From Pseudobdellovibrionaceae bacterium (GTDB lineage: Bacteria > Bdellovibrionota > Bdellovibrionia > Bdellovibrionales > JAMPXM01), in assembly GCA_913776405.1 (NCBI GenBank), contig CAJYOV010000024.1, positions 1 through 8,425 of the forward strand: a stretch of 8,425 nt of DNA. The letters are read 5' to 3'. The notes beneath the pieces were generated by a model. It was not told where the DNA came from, searched no databases, and worked only from the letters and a program-made list of their open reading frames with translations. The translations under genes and the position numbers were made by a program. Below are positions 1 through 6,916 of the stretch, one piece after another. Within the stretch, counting starts at the first letter, position 1, and every line of letters begins with the position of its first letter.

Positions 1-773
1 CCTTCCGGGTAATCCTTTGTATCTTTCGGGTTAGCATTGATTTCAGATTTTGCGTCAAGAACGAAGCCTGCGCGAGTCGCCGCTTTGATCACAAAGTCTT
101 CAGTCACGTAGCCTGACTTTGCAAGGCGGTCCATTTTGGCAGCCGAAGTTGGGTTTGCTCGGTGCTCGACAACACCTAAGACGCCGCCTGGCTTAAGTGC
201 TTTGAAGAAACCTGCAAAGGCCGCATTCACTCCGCCATTCGACATCCAGTTGTGGACATTACGGAATGTAAGAACCATATCTGCGGATTCAGCGGGTGCA
301 ACTTCGACTTGTGTCGCTGGTTTGAAAGGCGTGAACTTCACGTTCTTCTCCACTTCGGGGAATGACTTCAACCATGCGGTCACTTTTGCGTTGAGCTCTG
401 CCATGTAGGTGTTCTCAGGGCTCGAAGGTGGCGCAGCCGCGATGTAGTGACCTTTCGTAGCAAGAAGTGGTGCTAAGATTTCCATGTACCAACCGGCACC
501 GGGAGCGACTTCAACAACCGTCATGTCAGGCTTCAAACCGAAAAACTGAAGTGTTTCGACGGGGTGGCGATATTGATCACGCTCTTTATTTGCGGGCGTG
601 CGGTAACCGCTCGCGACCGCTTGCTCAATTGTCGTCGGCAATACGAGTGGTGCTGCAGCGGTCTCAGTTTTCGCAAGCTGTGGGTTTGAGGCACAGCTAA
701 CTGTAAGAGCTGTCAGTCCAATGACTGCTAAAGAAAGCGCCTGTGTTAACAAATATTTCTGAGTGTGTTTCAA
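1..773 (-). CDS. Exported SAM-dependent methyltransferase, probable lipoprotein (C-terminus beyond window)
   Basis: Read from the reverse complement, 257 complete codons are open to the window edge. I chose a TTG start at 773-771 because AGGAG lies 6 bases upstream and no better start is near. Residues 1-27 look like a lipoprotein signal: KHTQK, a hydrophobic stretch from about 8 to 24, then TVSC with Cys27 as the likely lipidated residue. The -3 Thr is less usual, so this is probable rather than certain. A Rossmann-type methyltransferase domain follows: VVEVAPGAGWYMEIL (about 87-100) is SAM motif I, DMVLTFRNVHNW (about 165-176) is the motif IV region, and LKPGGVLGVVEH (about 193-204) is the next strand. 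This matches the predicted methyltransferase group COG4798. I expect 20-40 more residues outside the window. The substrate is unknown. An exported SAM enzyme is odd, because SAM is cytoplasmic. It is divergent from the dehydrogenase at 890. Confidence 0.85.
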   Translation of the reverse strand, partial: MKHTQKYLLTQALSLAVIGLTALTVSCASNPQLAKTETAAAPLVLPTTIEQAVASGYRTPANKERDQYRHPVETLQFFGLKPDMTVVEVAPGAGWYMEILAPLLATKGHYIAAAPPSSPENTYMAELNAKVTAWLKSFPEVEKNVKFTPFKPATQVEVAPAESADMVLTFRNVHNWMSNGGVNAAFAGFFKALKPGGVLGVVEHRANPTSAAKMDRLAKSGYVTEDFVIKAATRAGFVLDAKSEINANPKDTKDYPE

Positions 774-785
774 GATGGTCTCCTG

Positions 786-846
786 TTTCGCGATCAGGGT
801 GTGAGATGATTTCGCGAGCTACAAGGTTTTCATCGGGAGCAAAACC
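786..846. promoter_or_regulatory. Candidate operator sites between divergent genes
   Basis: The 116 bases between the methyltransferase start and the dehydrogenase ATG hold two simple symmetries. The octamer TTTCGCGA occurs twice in direct orientation, at 786-793 and 810-817 (24 bases start to start), and each copy contains the self-complementary TCGCGA. A 6-bp inverted repeat follows: GGTTTT at 825-830 and AAAACC at 841-846, with a 10-base spacer. Either could be a repressor site for one or both divergent genes. No clear -35/-10 pair was found, and matches this short can arise by chance. Confidence 0.25.
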
Positions 847-889
847 CGGCAACAGAATTTAGAATCTCAAGGTGAAGGCGAGGCGAGTC

Positions 890-1870
890 ATGAACGGAAC
901 TAGACCAAAAGCGATCATCGCATTTCCAATTTTAGAGTCTGTCGCCGCGCGTGCTAGAGCCGAGTTCGATTTACAGTACGACCCAACGACACCGCTTGAG
1001 ACAGAAGAACTTGTACGCTTGGCGAATCAGATACAGGCAGAGGCGCTCATGGTCGTCATGAGACACAAGATGACAGAGCCCGTGATCGCAAAGCTACCTG
1101 AGAGTGTCAGAGTGATTTCGACAGCAAGTGTTGGCTTTGATCACATCGATGTCGCTGCTGCGAAAAAGCGCGGCATCGTCGTAACGAATACGCCCGATGT
1201 TCTGACTGATGCGACCGCAGATTTAGGTTTTCTTCTTTTGCTCGCTGCAAGCCGCAGACTTCCGGAAGCTGCGGCGACAATGGCGAGTGGCTGGGGTCAG
1301 ACTCAAGGTTTCGGCGAGCGTTTGGGCCGTGATCTACGAGGAAAGACACTTGCGATCTACGGCATGGGCCGCATCGGGCAGGCGATCGCCGATCGAGCCC
1401 GTGCGTTCGGAATGAAAATCGTCTATTCAAATCGGAGGCGTTTGCCGCAAGATCTCGAAAAGGGCGCGACCTACTTTGCGACTCTCGATGAGATGTTGCC
1501 GCATGCTGATGCGCTCTCGCTGAATGCGCCCGGTACCAAAGAGACTGAGAAGATCATGAATGAGAAAACGTTCGCGCTTCTGCCGAAAGGTGCGATCTTC
1601 GTCAACGTTGCTCGTGGCAGCTTGGTTGACGAGGAAGCTCTTATTAACGCGTTAAGGAGTGGTCATTTGTTTGCGGCAGGTCTAGATGTTTTCGCGAACG
1701 AGCCGCAGCTGGATCAGCGTTTTTTAGCTCTCGCGAACGTGGTTCTCACACCGCATATCGGGAGTGCGACTGTCGAAACGCGTGAGCAAATGGGCCTGCG
1801 AGCTCTTGAAAATATGAGAGCCGTAGTCCGAGGTGAAACCGCAAAAGACGCGCTCGAGGCTAAACTTTAA
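890..1870 (+). CDS. D-2-hydroxyacid dehydrogenase (glyoxylate/hydroxypyruvate reductase type)
   Basis: This is a cytoplasmic NAD(P)-dependent oxidoreductase of the D-isomer-specific 2-hydroxyacid dehydrogenase family, 326 residues from ATG 890 and a normal length for the family. The coding frame is also open from GTG 872, but ATG 890 has the purine-rich GAAGGCGAGG just upstream and GTG 872 has no good ribosome site. Substrate-domain residues VGFDHID lie at 81-87. The dinucleotide motif is GMGRIG at 158-163. NRRR at 181-184, just after the second Rossmann strand, is the kind of basic patch associated with NADPH preference in glyoxylate/hydroxypyruvate reductases. The catalytic set is complete: Arg242 (NVARGSLVDEE), Glu271 (ANEP) and His289 (PHIGSAT). 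Glyoxylate or hydroxypyruvate is the likeliest substrate, but other 2-keto acids are possible. It runs convergently into the GntP permease. Confidence 0.93.
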   Translation: MNGTRPKAIIAFPILESVAARARAEFDLQYDPTTPLETEELVRLANQIQAEALMVVMRHKMTEPVIAKLPESVRVISTASVGFDHIDVAAAKKRGIVVTNTPDVLTDATADLGFLLLLAASRRLPEAAATMASGWGQTQGFGERLGRDLRGKTLAIYGMGRIGQAIADRARAFGMKIVYSNRRRLPQDLEKGATYFATLDEMLPHADALSLNAPGTKETEKIMNEKTFALLPKGAIFVNVARGSLVDEEALINALRSGHLFAAGLDVFANEPQLDQRFLALANVVLTPHIGSATVETREQMGLRALENMRAVVRGETAKDALEAKL

Positions 1871-3255
1871 AAGCCTGGGAATAGCGACGCGATAATGACG
1901 ATCGCGATGTTCGCAAGCAAAGTGCCGCCTGCCGAAACCGCGAAAATATCACCGTACGATTTTTTATGCGTAAGTCCGCAGATCGCTAAAACAGTGATGA
2001 CAGCACCGTTGTGTGGAAGAGCGTCGAGACCGCTACAGGCAACAGCGGCAACTCGATGCATGGTCTCCATCGAGATGCCGGCGGCATGACCGCGCTCAAC
2101 AAAGGTTTGCCCAAGAGCGCCGAGAGCAATCGATAAACCGCCGCTAGCTGAGCCTGTTATGCCTGCGAGCGCATTGATGCTAACGGAGAGAGCGATCAGA
2201 GGATTCTGAGGGAAGAGGCTTAAGAGGCCAGCTTTAATCGCTTCGAAAGACGCGAGTGACGCGATCACTGCGCCAAAACCGACTTCAGACGCCGTGTTAA
2301 AGATGGGTAGCATCGAGCCAAACGTACCCTCGTTCACAGATTTCTTGAGGTTTGAAAAATTCTTTCGGAAGAGAACGAGGGACACCACGAGTGCTGCGCT
2401 GAGTGCAATGATGAGTGACCAGATACCGATGACTTTCTGGAGGCTTGCGCCACCGTACTTCGGCTCTGACAAGTAGCTTGCGTCGATGGACGGCAAAATC
2501 ATGTTCGAGAAAACATAATTCAGCACAAGCACCATAACGAGTGGGAAAATTGCGAGAGCGAACGTCGGATAGTTCTCGGGCGTATGAACAGTTACCGCTT
2601 CGGTTGGATCGTTCGAGAACCCTTCACCTCGCGAATTTGCTTTTGCGGCGCGCTTCATCAACCACAGAGTGCCAAACCCGAACATAATAATTGAAGCGAT
2701 GAGACCAAGTAGCGGTGCTGCAAATGCGGTCGTGCCGAAGACGGGCATTGGGATCGCATTCTGAATGGCTGGCGTTCCTGGGAGTGCGGTCATCGTGTAA
2801 GTAAAAGAGCCAAGAGCGATCGCCGCTGGGATCAAGCGGTGAGGAACATTGCCTTGCTTAAAGAGCGTCTTCGCAATCGGGTAGATGGTGAAGGCAACAA
2901 CGAAAAGCGAAACGCCACCGTATGTGAGCAAGGAGCACGTGATGATAACCGAGAGCACGGCATACTTCGGCCCCAGGCGATTCATGATGAAGCGAGCAAT
3001 GCTGTAGGCTGCGCCAGAGTCATCCATGATCTTGCCGAAGATCGCGCCCAAAACAAAAATCGGGAAGTACTGAAGCAGATAGTTCGCGAGCGCCGGCATA
3101 AAAACTTGGGTGTAAGACGCAAGTAGAGGTGTGCCGGGATGAAAGAGGCACGCAACGAGCGCTAAAATCGGAGCAAGTAAAAGCACGTTGAGCCCGCGGT
3201 ACGCAAGATACATCAAGGCCATGAGCGCAAAGAAGATGCCGATAGTACCGATCAC
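1867..3255 (-). CDS. GntP-family permease (gluconate/hydroxy-acid:H+ symporter family)
   Basis: This is a polytopic inner-membrane transporter of 462 residues, close to the usual GntP length. The start is GTG at 3255-3253 with GGGAG 5 bases upstream. Hydrophobic segments run almost end to end, for example about 3-19, 22-38, 60-77, 98-128, 180-200, 231-253, 275-296, 351-381 and 440-460. Two hydrophilic breaks, about 201-229 and 254-272, flank the central segment. Family-like blocks are YGGVSLFVVAFTIYPIA (112-128), ALPGTPAIQNAIP (157-169), GITGSASGGLSIALGA (365-380) and SGLDALPHNGAVIT (408-421). The relatives that come to mind are the gluconate and D-beta-hydroxybutyrate permeases. Substrate cannot be read from the sequence, but small hydroxy-acids are expected. 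The gene shares TTAA with the dehydrogenase stop. Its 149-base upstream region, shared with DUF1622, shows no convincing promoter. Confidence 0.92.
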   Translation of the reverse strand: MIGTIGIFFALMALMYLAYRGLNVLLLAPILALVACLFHPGTPLLASYTQVFMPALANYLLQYFPIFVLGAIFGKIMDDSGAAYSIARFIMNRLGPKYAVLSVIITCSLLTYGGVSLFVVAFTIYPIAKTLFKQGNVPHRLIPAAIALGSFTYTMTALPGTPAIQNAIPMPVFGTTAFAAPLLGLIASIIMFGFGTLWLMKRAAKANSRGEGFSNDPTEAVTVHTPENYPTFALAIFPLVMVLVLNYVFSNMILPSIDASYLSEPKYGGASLQKVIGIWSLIIALSAALVVSLVLFRKNFSNLKKSVNEGTFGSMLPIFNTASEVGFGAVIASLASFEAIKAGLLSLFPQNPLIALSVSINALAGITGSASGGLSIALGALGQTFVERGHAAGISMETMHRVAAVACSGLDALPHNGAVITVLAICGLTHKKSYGDIFAVSAGGTLLANIAIVIIASLFPGF

Positions 3256-3404
3256 AGAAGCTCCCAGATAGACGAGGTCGAGAACTCTTTACGCCACAGA
3301 TCGCTATGGACGGCAAGAATAAGCCATGACCAATTGCACGCTTTGACACGAGATTCAGACATAAACGCGAATACCTGACGTCGACTTCTTTACAAACTGA
3401 TTGG

Positions 3405-3749
3405 ATGGAATGGAACTCGCCGCAACTTGTTCAAATCGTTGCCAAGCTTATCGAAATTTCTGGCCTGTCCGTCATCGTTCTAGGCGGCTTGGTTTCGATC
3501 ATCAGGTTTCTGAACCGACTCAGGCTTCGTGAGGAGGCTTATCCTGGCCTTCGTAGTGATCTTGGTCGTTCCATTCTCTTGGGTCTAGAGTTTTTAGTCT
3601 CGGGAGACATCATCTCAACGATCGCGATTGAACCGACTCTGACGAGTGTCGCTGTGCTCGGCTTGATTGTTCTCATTCGAACATTTTTAAGTTTCTCTCT
3701 CGAAGTCGAAATCAATGGCCGATGGCCTTGGCAACAGGGCCAGAGATGA
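3405..3749 (+). CDS. DUF1622 family membrane protein
   Basis: A 114-residue protein that I recognise as DUF1622 (PF07784) from LGRSILLGLEFLVSGDII (53-70) and the near-invariant VLGLIVLIRTFLSFSLEVEI (84-103), followed by NGRWPW. Three membrane segments are visible at about 18-37, 56-75 and 80-99. A basic, polar loop at about 38-55 (RLRLREEAYPGLRSDLGR) joins the first two. No in-frame start exists just upstream of ATG 3405, and its ribosome site is weak (GATTGG). The biochemical function of the family is not known to me. Its TGA stop overlaps the ATG of the DUF2254 gene, so the two are probably co-translated and may form a complex or serve one envelope process. That link is inference. Confidence 0.9.
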   Translation: MEWNSPQLVQIVAKLIEISGLSVIVLGGLVSIIRFLNRLRLREEAYPGLRSDLGRSILLGLEFLVSGDIISTIAIEPTLTSVAVLGLIVLIRTFLSFSLEVEINGRWPWQQGQR

Positions 3750-5011
3750 ACGGCTTTCTTGGTGCAAACGCTACGAAAGTTCTCTTCGCCCTAAAGCACA
3801 TCACGAAACGAATCTGGTTTCGAGCTTCGATCTACGGCTTCGTCGGTGTCTGCACGGCGTTTGTGGGCTTGTTCGCAACGGATTGGGTACCCCTCGGCAC
3901 AGCATCGAGGATCGGTTCGGACTCGGTCGGCAATATTCTTGCGATCTTGGCTTCAAGCATGCTCGCGGTCGCCACCTTTTCGCTTTCGATCATGGCGACT
4001 GCGTTCGGCAACGTTTCGTCGACCGCGTCACCGAGGGCCTCAAGGTTGTTAATCGAAAATCAGCAGGCTCAGCGGGCGGTCGCTACTTTCATCGGCGCTT
4101 TCCTTTACAGCGTCGTCGGCATCATTGCTCTGGCAACGGGAGCTTATGGAGAGCAGGGTCGTTTCGTTCTTTTCATCGTTACCATTTTGGTGATCTTATT
4201 GATCGTCGCGACGCTCATCAGATGGGTCGACCAGCTTGCGACTCTCGGGCGCGTTGGGCATACGATTACGCAAGTTGAAGTTGCTACGCGGGCCGTACTG
4301 ACCGAGCGCGCACGTTCGCCATTTTTAGGTGGAGTGAAAAAGACTGGCGCAATCAATTTCGCAAATCACTATCGATCGACGGATGTCGGTTTCGTCGTCT
4401 TCGTGAACATGGCAGCTTTAGATGCTCTCGCTCTGGAGTTGAAGACTGTCTTCTCGTTAGAAATCCTTCCCGGAAGTTTCGCTTATCCAGATCGAGCTTT
4501 AATTTCAAGCCGTGAGAGTCTCGAGCCGAGCGACGTTGAACGTTTACTACATCATATCGTCATCGAGCCTGCGCGAACGTTTGATCAGGACCCAAGCTTT
4601 GGATTCATCCTCCTATCGGAAATTTCATCACGCGCGCTCTCAGCGGCAATCAATGACCCCGGGACTGTGATCGAAGTTCTAGGTGCTTCTACGCGGCTCT
4701 TGAACGAATGGACCACGAGTGTGAAAAATGCAGGTGAGCCAGTCGTGAGTTTTCCGCACGTATTTGTCCCAGCTCTCCGCGACAGCGAGTTTCTGACGGA
4801 TCTCTATCTGCCTCTTATCCGAGACGGCGCAGGACTACTGGAGCTTGATATTTGGACGCTAAAAAGTCTCTCGGCTCTTCGCGGGCACGCTACCGGCGAA
4901 TTTGCCGAGCAGATCGAAAGCCTTTTGGGCTTTGTACGTGAGTCTGCGAAGATGCGCCTCTCATCGGATTACGAAAAAGCTTGGCTAGAGCGCGTGTTGA
5001 CTAAGCGCTAG
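3746..5011 (+). CDS. DUF2254 family predicted membrane protein
   Basis: A 421-residue protein that I recognise as DUF2254 (PF10011/COG4325). The N-terminal part holds four membrane segments at about 27-46, 63-84, 111-131 and 139-160. Between the second and third lies FSLSIMATAFGNVSSTASPR (78-97), the family's conserved stretch. The remaining roughly 260 residues are soluble and include LSEISSRALSAAINDPGT (290-307), also family-typical. Function is unknown. I chose ATG 3746 because it forms an ATGA overlap with the DUF1622 stop, the usual mark of translational coupling. An in-frame ATG at 3722 would add eight residues inside the upstream gene and cannot be excluded. The TAG stop lies 76 bases from the annotated end of the convergent kinase gene, and overlaps that gene's original reading frame by 11 bases. 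Confidence 0.92.
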   Translation: MNGFLGANATKVLFALKHITKRIWFRASIYGFVGVCTAFVGLFATDWVPLGTASRIGSDSVGNILAILASSMLAVATFSLSIMATAFGNVSSTASPRASRLLIENQQAQRAVATFIGAFLYSVVGIIALATGAYGEQGRFVLFIVTILVILLIVATLIRWVDQLATLGRVGHTITQVEVATRAVLTERARSPFLGGVKKTGAINFANHYRSTDVGFVVFVNMAALDALALELKTVFSLEILPGSFAYPDRALISSRESLEPSDVERLLHHIVIEPARTFDQDPSFGFILLSEISSRALSAAINDPGTVIEVLGASTRLLNEWTTSVKNAGEPVVSFPHVFVPALRDSEFLTDLYLPLIRDGAGLLELDIWTLKSLSALRGHATGEFAEQIESLLGFVRESAKMRLSSDYEKAWLERVLTKR

Positions 5012-5087
5012 CGCGGTTTTGCTTGCTCTTATCGAGCCACTTCTCGATGAGTTCGGCGAGGTGAGCGATGTGAACAGGTTTTGATGC
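5001..5087 (-). pseudogene. Untranslated tail of the hybrid kinase receiver domain, beyond an in-frame TAA
   Basis: Reading on in the kinase frame past the TAA at 5090-5088 gives 28 sense codons, ASKPVHIAHLAELIEKWL followed by DKSKQNRASA, then TAG at 5003-5001. SKP is the conserved beta-5 lysine-proline motif of receiver domains, and AHLAELIEKWL is a normal final helix (alpha-5). Joined to the upstream GMDD, the ancestral block was almost certainly GMDDYASKP, with TAA replacing a TAC or TAT tyrosine codon by one base change. No frameshift is needed. The tail shows no other decay, so the change is recent or is a sequence error. The intact gene would encode 551 residues. Confidence 0.85.
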
Positions 5088-6656
5088 TTAGTCGTCCATG
5101 CCGACAGCGAGACAGAGCTCGCGGTCGCCGGTGAGCGCGTTTGCGGTCAACGCGATGATCGGGATATGGCAGAAGGCGCGATCGAGCGAGCCACGGATTT
5201 TTTTAGTGGCTTCGTAGCCATCCATCTCGGGCATTTGGCAGTCCATCAGAACGAGATCGAAGTGTCTTTCTTTGAGCGATGCCATGACTTCAATACCGTT
5301 TGCGACTGCTTGCGCAGAGAAGCCAAGTTTCGAGAGCATTGCGAGCACGATCTTCTGATTCACGAAGTTATCTTCAGCGACCAGAATCTTCGCCGTCGGG
5401 TGTTTCGTTGGTACGATCTCAAAGTTGGCCGATTTGGGCGCAATGACAGACGAGACGTTCTCAAGAGGGATCGTGAACCAGAACGTCGAGCCAACACCAG
5501 GCTGGCTCTCGACGTCGAGTCGGCCCTTCATGAGTTCGACTAATCGTTTCGAGATGGAAAGGCCAAGACCCGTGCCGCCAAATTTGCGGTTGGTTTCGCC
5601 ATCTGCCTGAGAAAACGCCTGGAAGATCTTGGCCGTCTGAGCAGGTGTAAGACCGATGCCTGTATCGGTCACCGAAAAGCGCACGACAGAGATTCGGTCG
5701 GTCGAATAGTCGACACGAACCTCGAGCTTGATTGTGCCCGAGTGCGTGAACTTGACCGCGTTGCTCAAAAGATTCAACAAGATTTGACGAATGCGGCCTG
5801 TGTCGCCGCTGAAGTGCCGTTTAGCGTTTGGCTTCACATCGACAATGAGCGGAATGGATTTGAGTTTTGTCATGAACGAGATGTTCTTCACTGTATCGTC
5901 GATCATCGAAACCAAATCAAAATCGACTTTTTCGAGCTCGATTTTGCCGGCTTCAACTTTCGAGAATTCAAGAATGTCATTTACGATCGTGAGAAGGCAT
6001 TCCGCCGACGTCTTGATGTTCTCAGCGTAATCCTTTTGCTCGGATGAGAGCTCGGAATCAAGAAGGAGGGATGTCATGCCCACAACGCCGTTGATCGGTG
6101 TGCGAATTTCATGACTCATGTTTGCGAGGAACTGAGTTTTCGCGCGCGAAGCCTCAACGGCCTCTTCTTTGAGGCTTATCATCTTTTGGCGGCGCGCGAG
6201 TTCTTCTCTTTCGCGTTTTTTCTCTTCTCGAAGATCGCGCGAAACGATGCCGCGGCCGCGTGTTTCGCCCGTCTTCGAGTCTCTCAAAAGGAAGATCCGC
6301 ATGAAGACAGGGATCTCTTCACCGGTCACGACGTTCCGATGTGAAAACTCACCTTCCCAAGAGCCGAATTGCTCCAAGTGTGGCGTGATTTCGGTGATCA
6401 TGCGTTCAACCAAACTCGGCGGGTAGAAGCGGAGACGGTCGTATTTCTCTAGCGACTCAGTCTCACTCAAGCCAACAATCTTGCGCCCGCTGCTATTGAT
6501 AAATCGAACGCGACCTTGCATATCGGAAATAGCAACGATGTCGCCCGTGTTCTGCGCAATGAGCGCGAAGAGGCCTTCGTCTTCGAAAGAGGAGTTGTCG
6601 CGCTTTGGTGAGCGCGAGCCGAAGAGTCTTTTGATGTATGACCCGAATCGCGCCAT
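5088..6656 (-). CDS. Cytoplasmic PAS-containing hybrid sensor histidine kinase, receiver truncated by nonsense codon
   Basis: A 522-residue product from ATG 6656-6654, with GAGGA 3 bases upstream. Domains in order: a basic N-terminus, a PAS sensor at about 25-145, a charged coiled coil at about 143-172 and HisKA with His182 in FLANMSHEIRTPINGVVGM. The HATPase domain follows, with the N box LLNLLSNAVKF (Asn299), DTGIG at 331-335 and GGTGLGL at 360-366. The receiver begins at about 422, with Glu428/Asp429, phospho-acceptor Asp472 (LVLMDCQMPEMDG) and Thr504 (ALTA). No membrane segment is visible, so it should sense a cytoplasmic or membrane-diffusible signal through PAS. The kinase core looks intact and should autophosphorylate. 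The receiver stops after GMDD, losing its conserved lysine and last helix, and probably neither folds nor relays phosphate properly. No response regulator or Hpt gene is adjacent. The PAS ligand is unknown. Confidence 0.92.
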   Translation of the reverse strand: MARFGSYIKRLFGSRSPKRDNSSFEDEGLFALIAQNTGDIVAISDMQGRVRFINSSGRKIVGLSETESLEKYDRLRFYPPSLVERMITEITPHLEQFGSWEGEFSHRNVVTGEEIPVFMRIFLLRDSKTGETRGRGIVSRDLREEKKREREELARRQKMISLKEEAVEASRAKTQFLANMSHEIRTPINGVVGMTSLLLDSELSSEQKDYAENIKTSAECLLTIVNDILEFSKVEAGKIELEKVDFDLVSMIDDTVKNISFMTKLKSIPLIVDVKPNAKRHFSGDTGRIRQILLNLLSNAVKFTHSGTIKLEVRVDYSTDRISVVRFSVTDTGIGLTPAQTAKIFQAFSQADGETNRKFGGTGLGLSISKRLVELMKGRLDVESQPGVGSTFWFTIPLENVSSVIAPKSANFEIVPTKHPTAKILVAEDNFVNQKIVLAMLSKLGFSAQAVANGIEVMASLKERHFDLVLMDCQMPEMDGYEATKKIRGSLDRAFCHIPIIALTANALTGDRELCLAVGMDD

Positions 6657-6769
6657 AAGTCCTCAACATTTAATCGGGTTTTAAGCGTTGCGGCTGGACA
6701 CGGAACACTTCGATGTCGCGAACTCGTCATATGGCACCCGTCCCAAAATGAGACGGTTGAGTCGCTCTC

Positions 6770-6786
6770 TGAGCAGCTTGTGCTCA
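6770..6786. promoter_or_regulatory. Perfect 17-base dyad TGAGCA-N5-TGCTCA, candidate operator
   Basis: TGAGCA at 6770-6775 and TGCTCA at 6781-6786 are exact inverted repeats around the 5-base spacer GCTTG. The size and symmetry are typical of a site for a dimeric helix-turn-helix regulator. It lies in the 260-base divergent region between the hybrid kinase and the PfpI gene, 113 bases from the kinase start and 130 from the PfpI start, so it could serve either. It is not followed by a T run, so it is unlikely to be a terminator. Chance occurrence is possible. No convincing -35/-10 pair was found in this region on either strand. Confidence 0.35.
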
Positions 6787-6841
6787 TGTCTTTGGAGATT
6801 GAGTTGGAAATAGCACTTTTCCTTCCTGCCCAGATAAATCA

Positions 6842-6875
6842 CTTCATCAAAGTCTAGGGTAGACCAGACGTGAAG
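6842..6875. promoter_or_regulatory. Nested dyad upstream of the PfpI-family gene
   Basis: An inner inverted repeat, GTCTA (6852-6856), GGG, TAGAC (6860-6864), sits almost exactly at the centre of an outer one, CTTCA (6842-6846) and TGAAG (6871-6875). The two centres differ by half a base. It lies 41 bases upstream of the PfpI ATG at 6917. It could be an operator or a small structure in the 5' leader. A further 8-base palindrome, GTGGCCAC at 6890-6897, lies between it and the ribosome site. These are sequence observations only; no regulator is identified. Confidence 0.3.
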
Positions 6876-6916
6876 CTACTCACCGACGAGTGGCCACACT
6901 TACCTGGAGGTTCTAA

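Noticed and set aside
872..889. GTG start for the hydroxyacid dehydrogenase
   Set aside because: It has no clear ribosome site and adds six residues, while ATG 890 follows a purine-rich stretch. The choice is likely but not proven.
3343..3371. Perfect -35 hexamer TTGACA at 3343-3348 upstream of DUF1622
   Set aside because: At 16-18 base spacing the sequence is GC-rich (CGCGAA) and the only A/T-rich candidate, TAAACG, is just 13 bases away, so no credible promoter is formed.
3715..4278. 187-residue open frame on plus, overlapping DUF1622 and DUF2254
   Set aside because: It lies in a shifted frame over clearly recognisable DUF2254 sequence, is rich in Arg, His, Cys and Gly as shadow frames usually are, and resembles no family I know.
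5002..5022. Possible terminator at AGCGCTAGCGC followed by GGTTTT after DUF2254
   Set aside because: The palindrome has no room for a loop and the T run is only four bases. The bases are also explained as the end of the ancestral kinase frame.
5088..5090. Programmed readthrough or reassignment of TAA in the kinase
   Set aside because: TAA terminates several other genes here, and TAA followed by GCA does not match the readthrough contexts I know. A mutation or sequence error is simpler.
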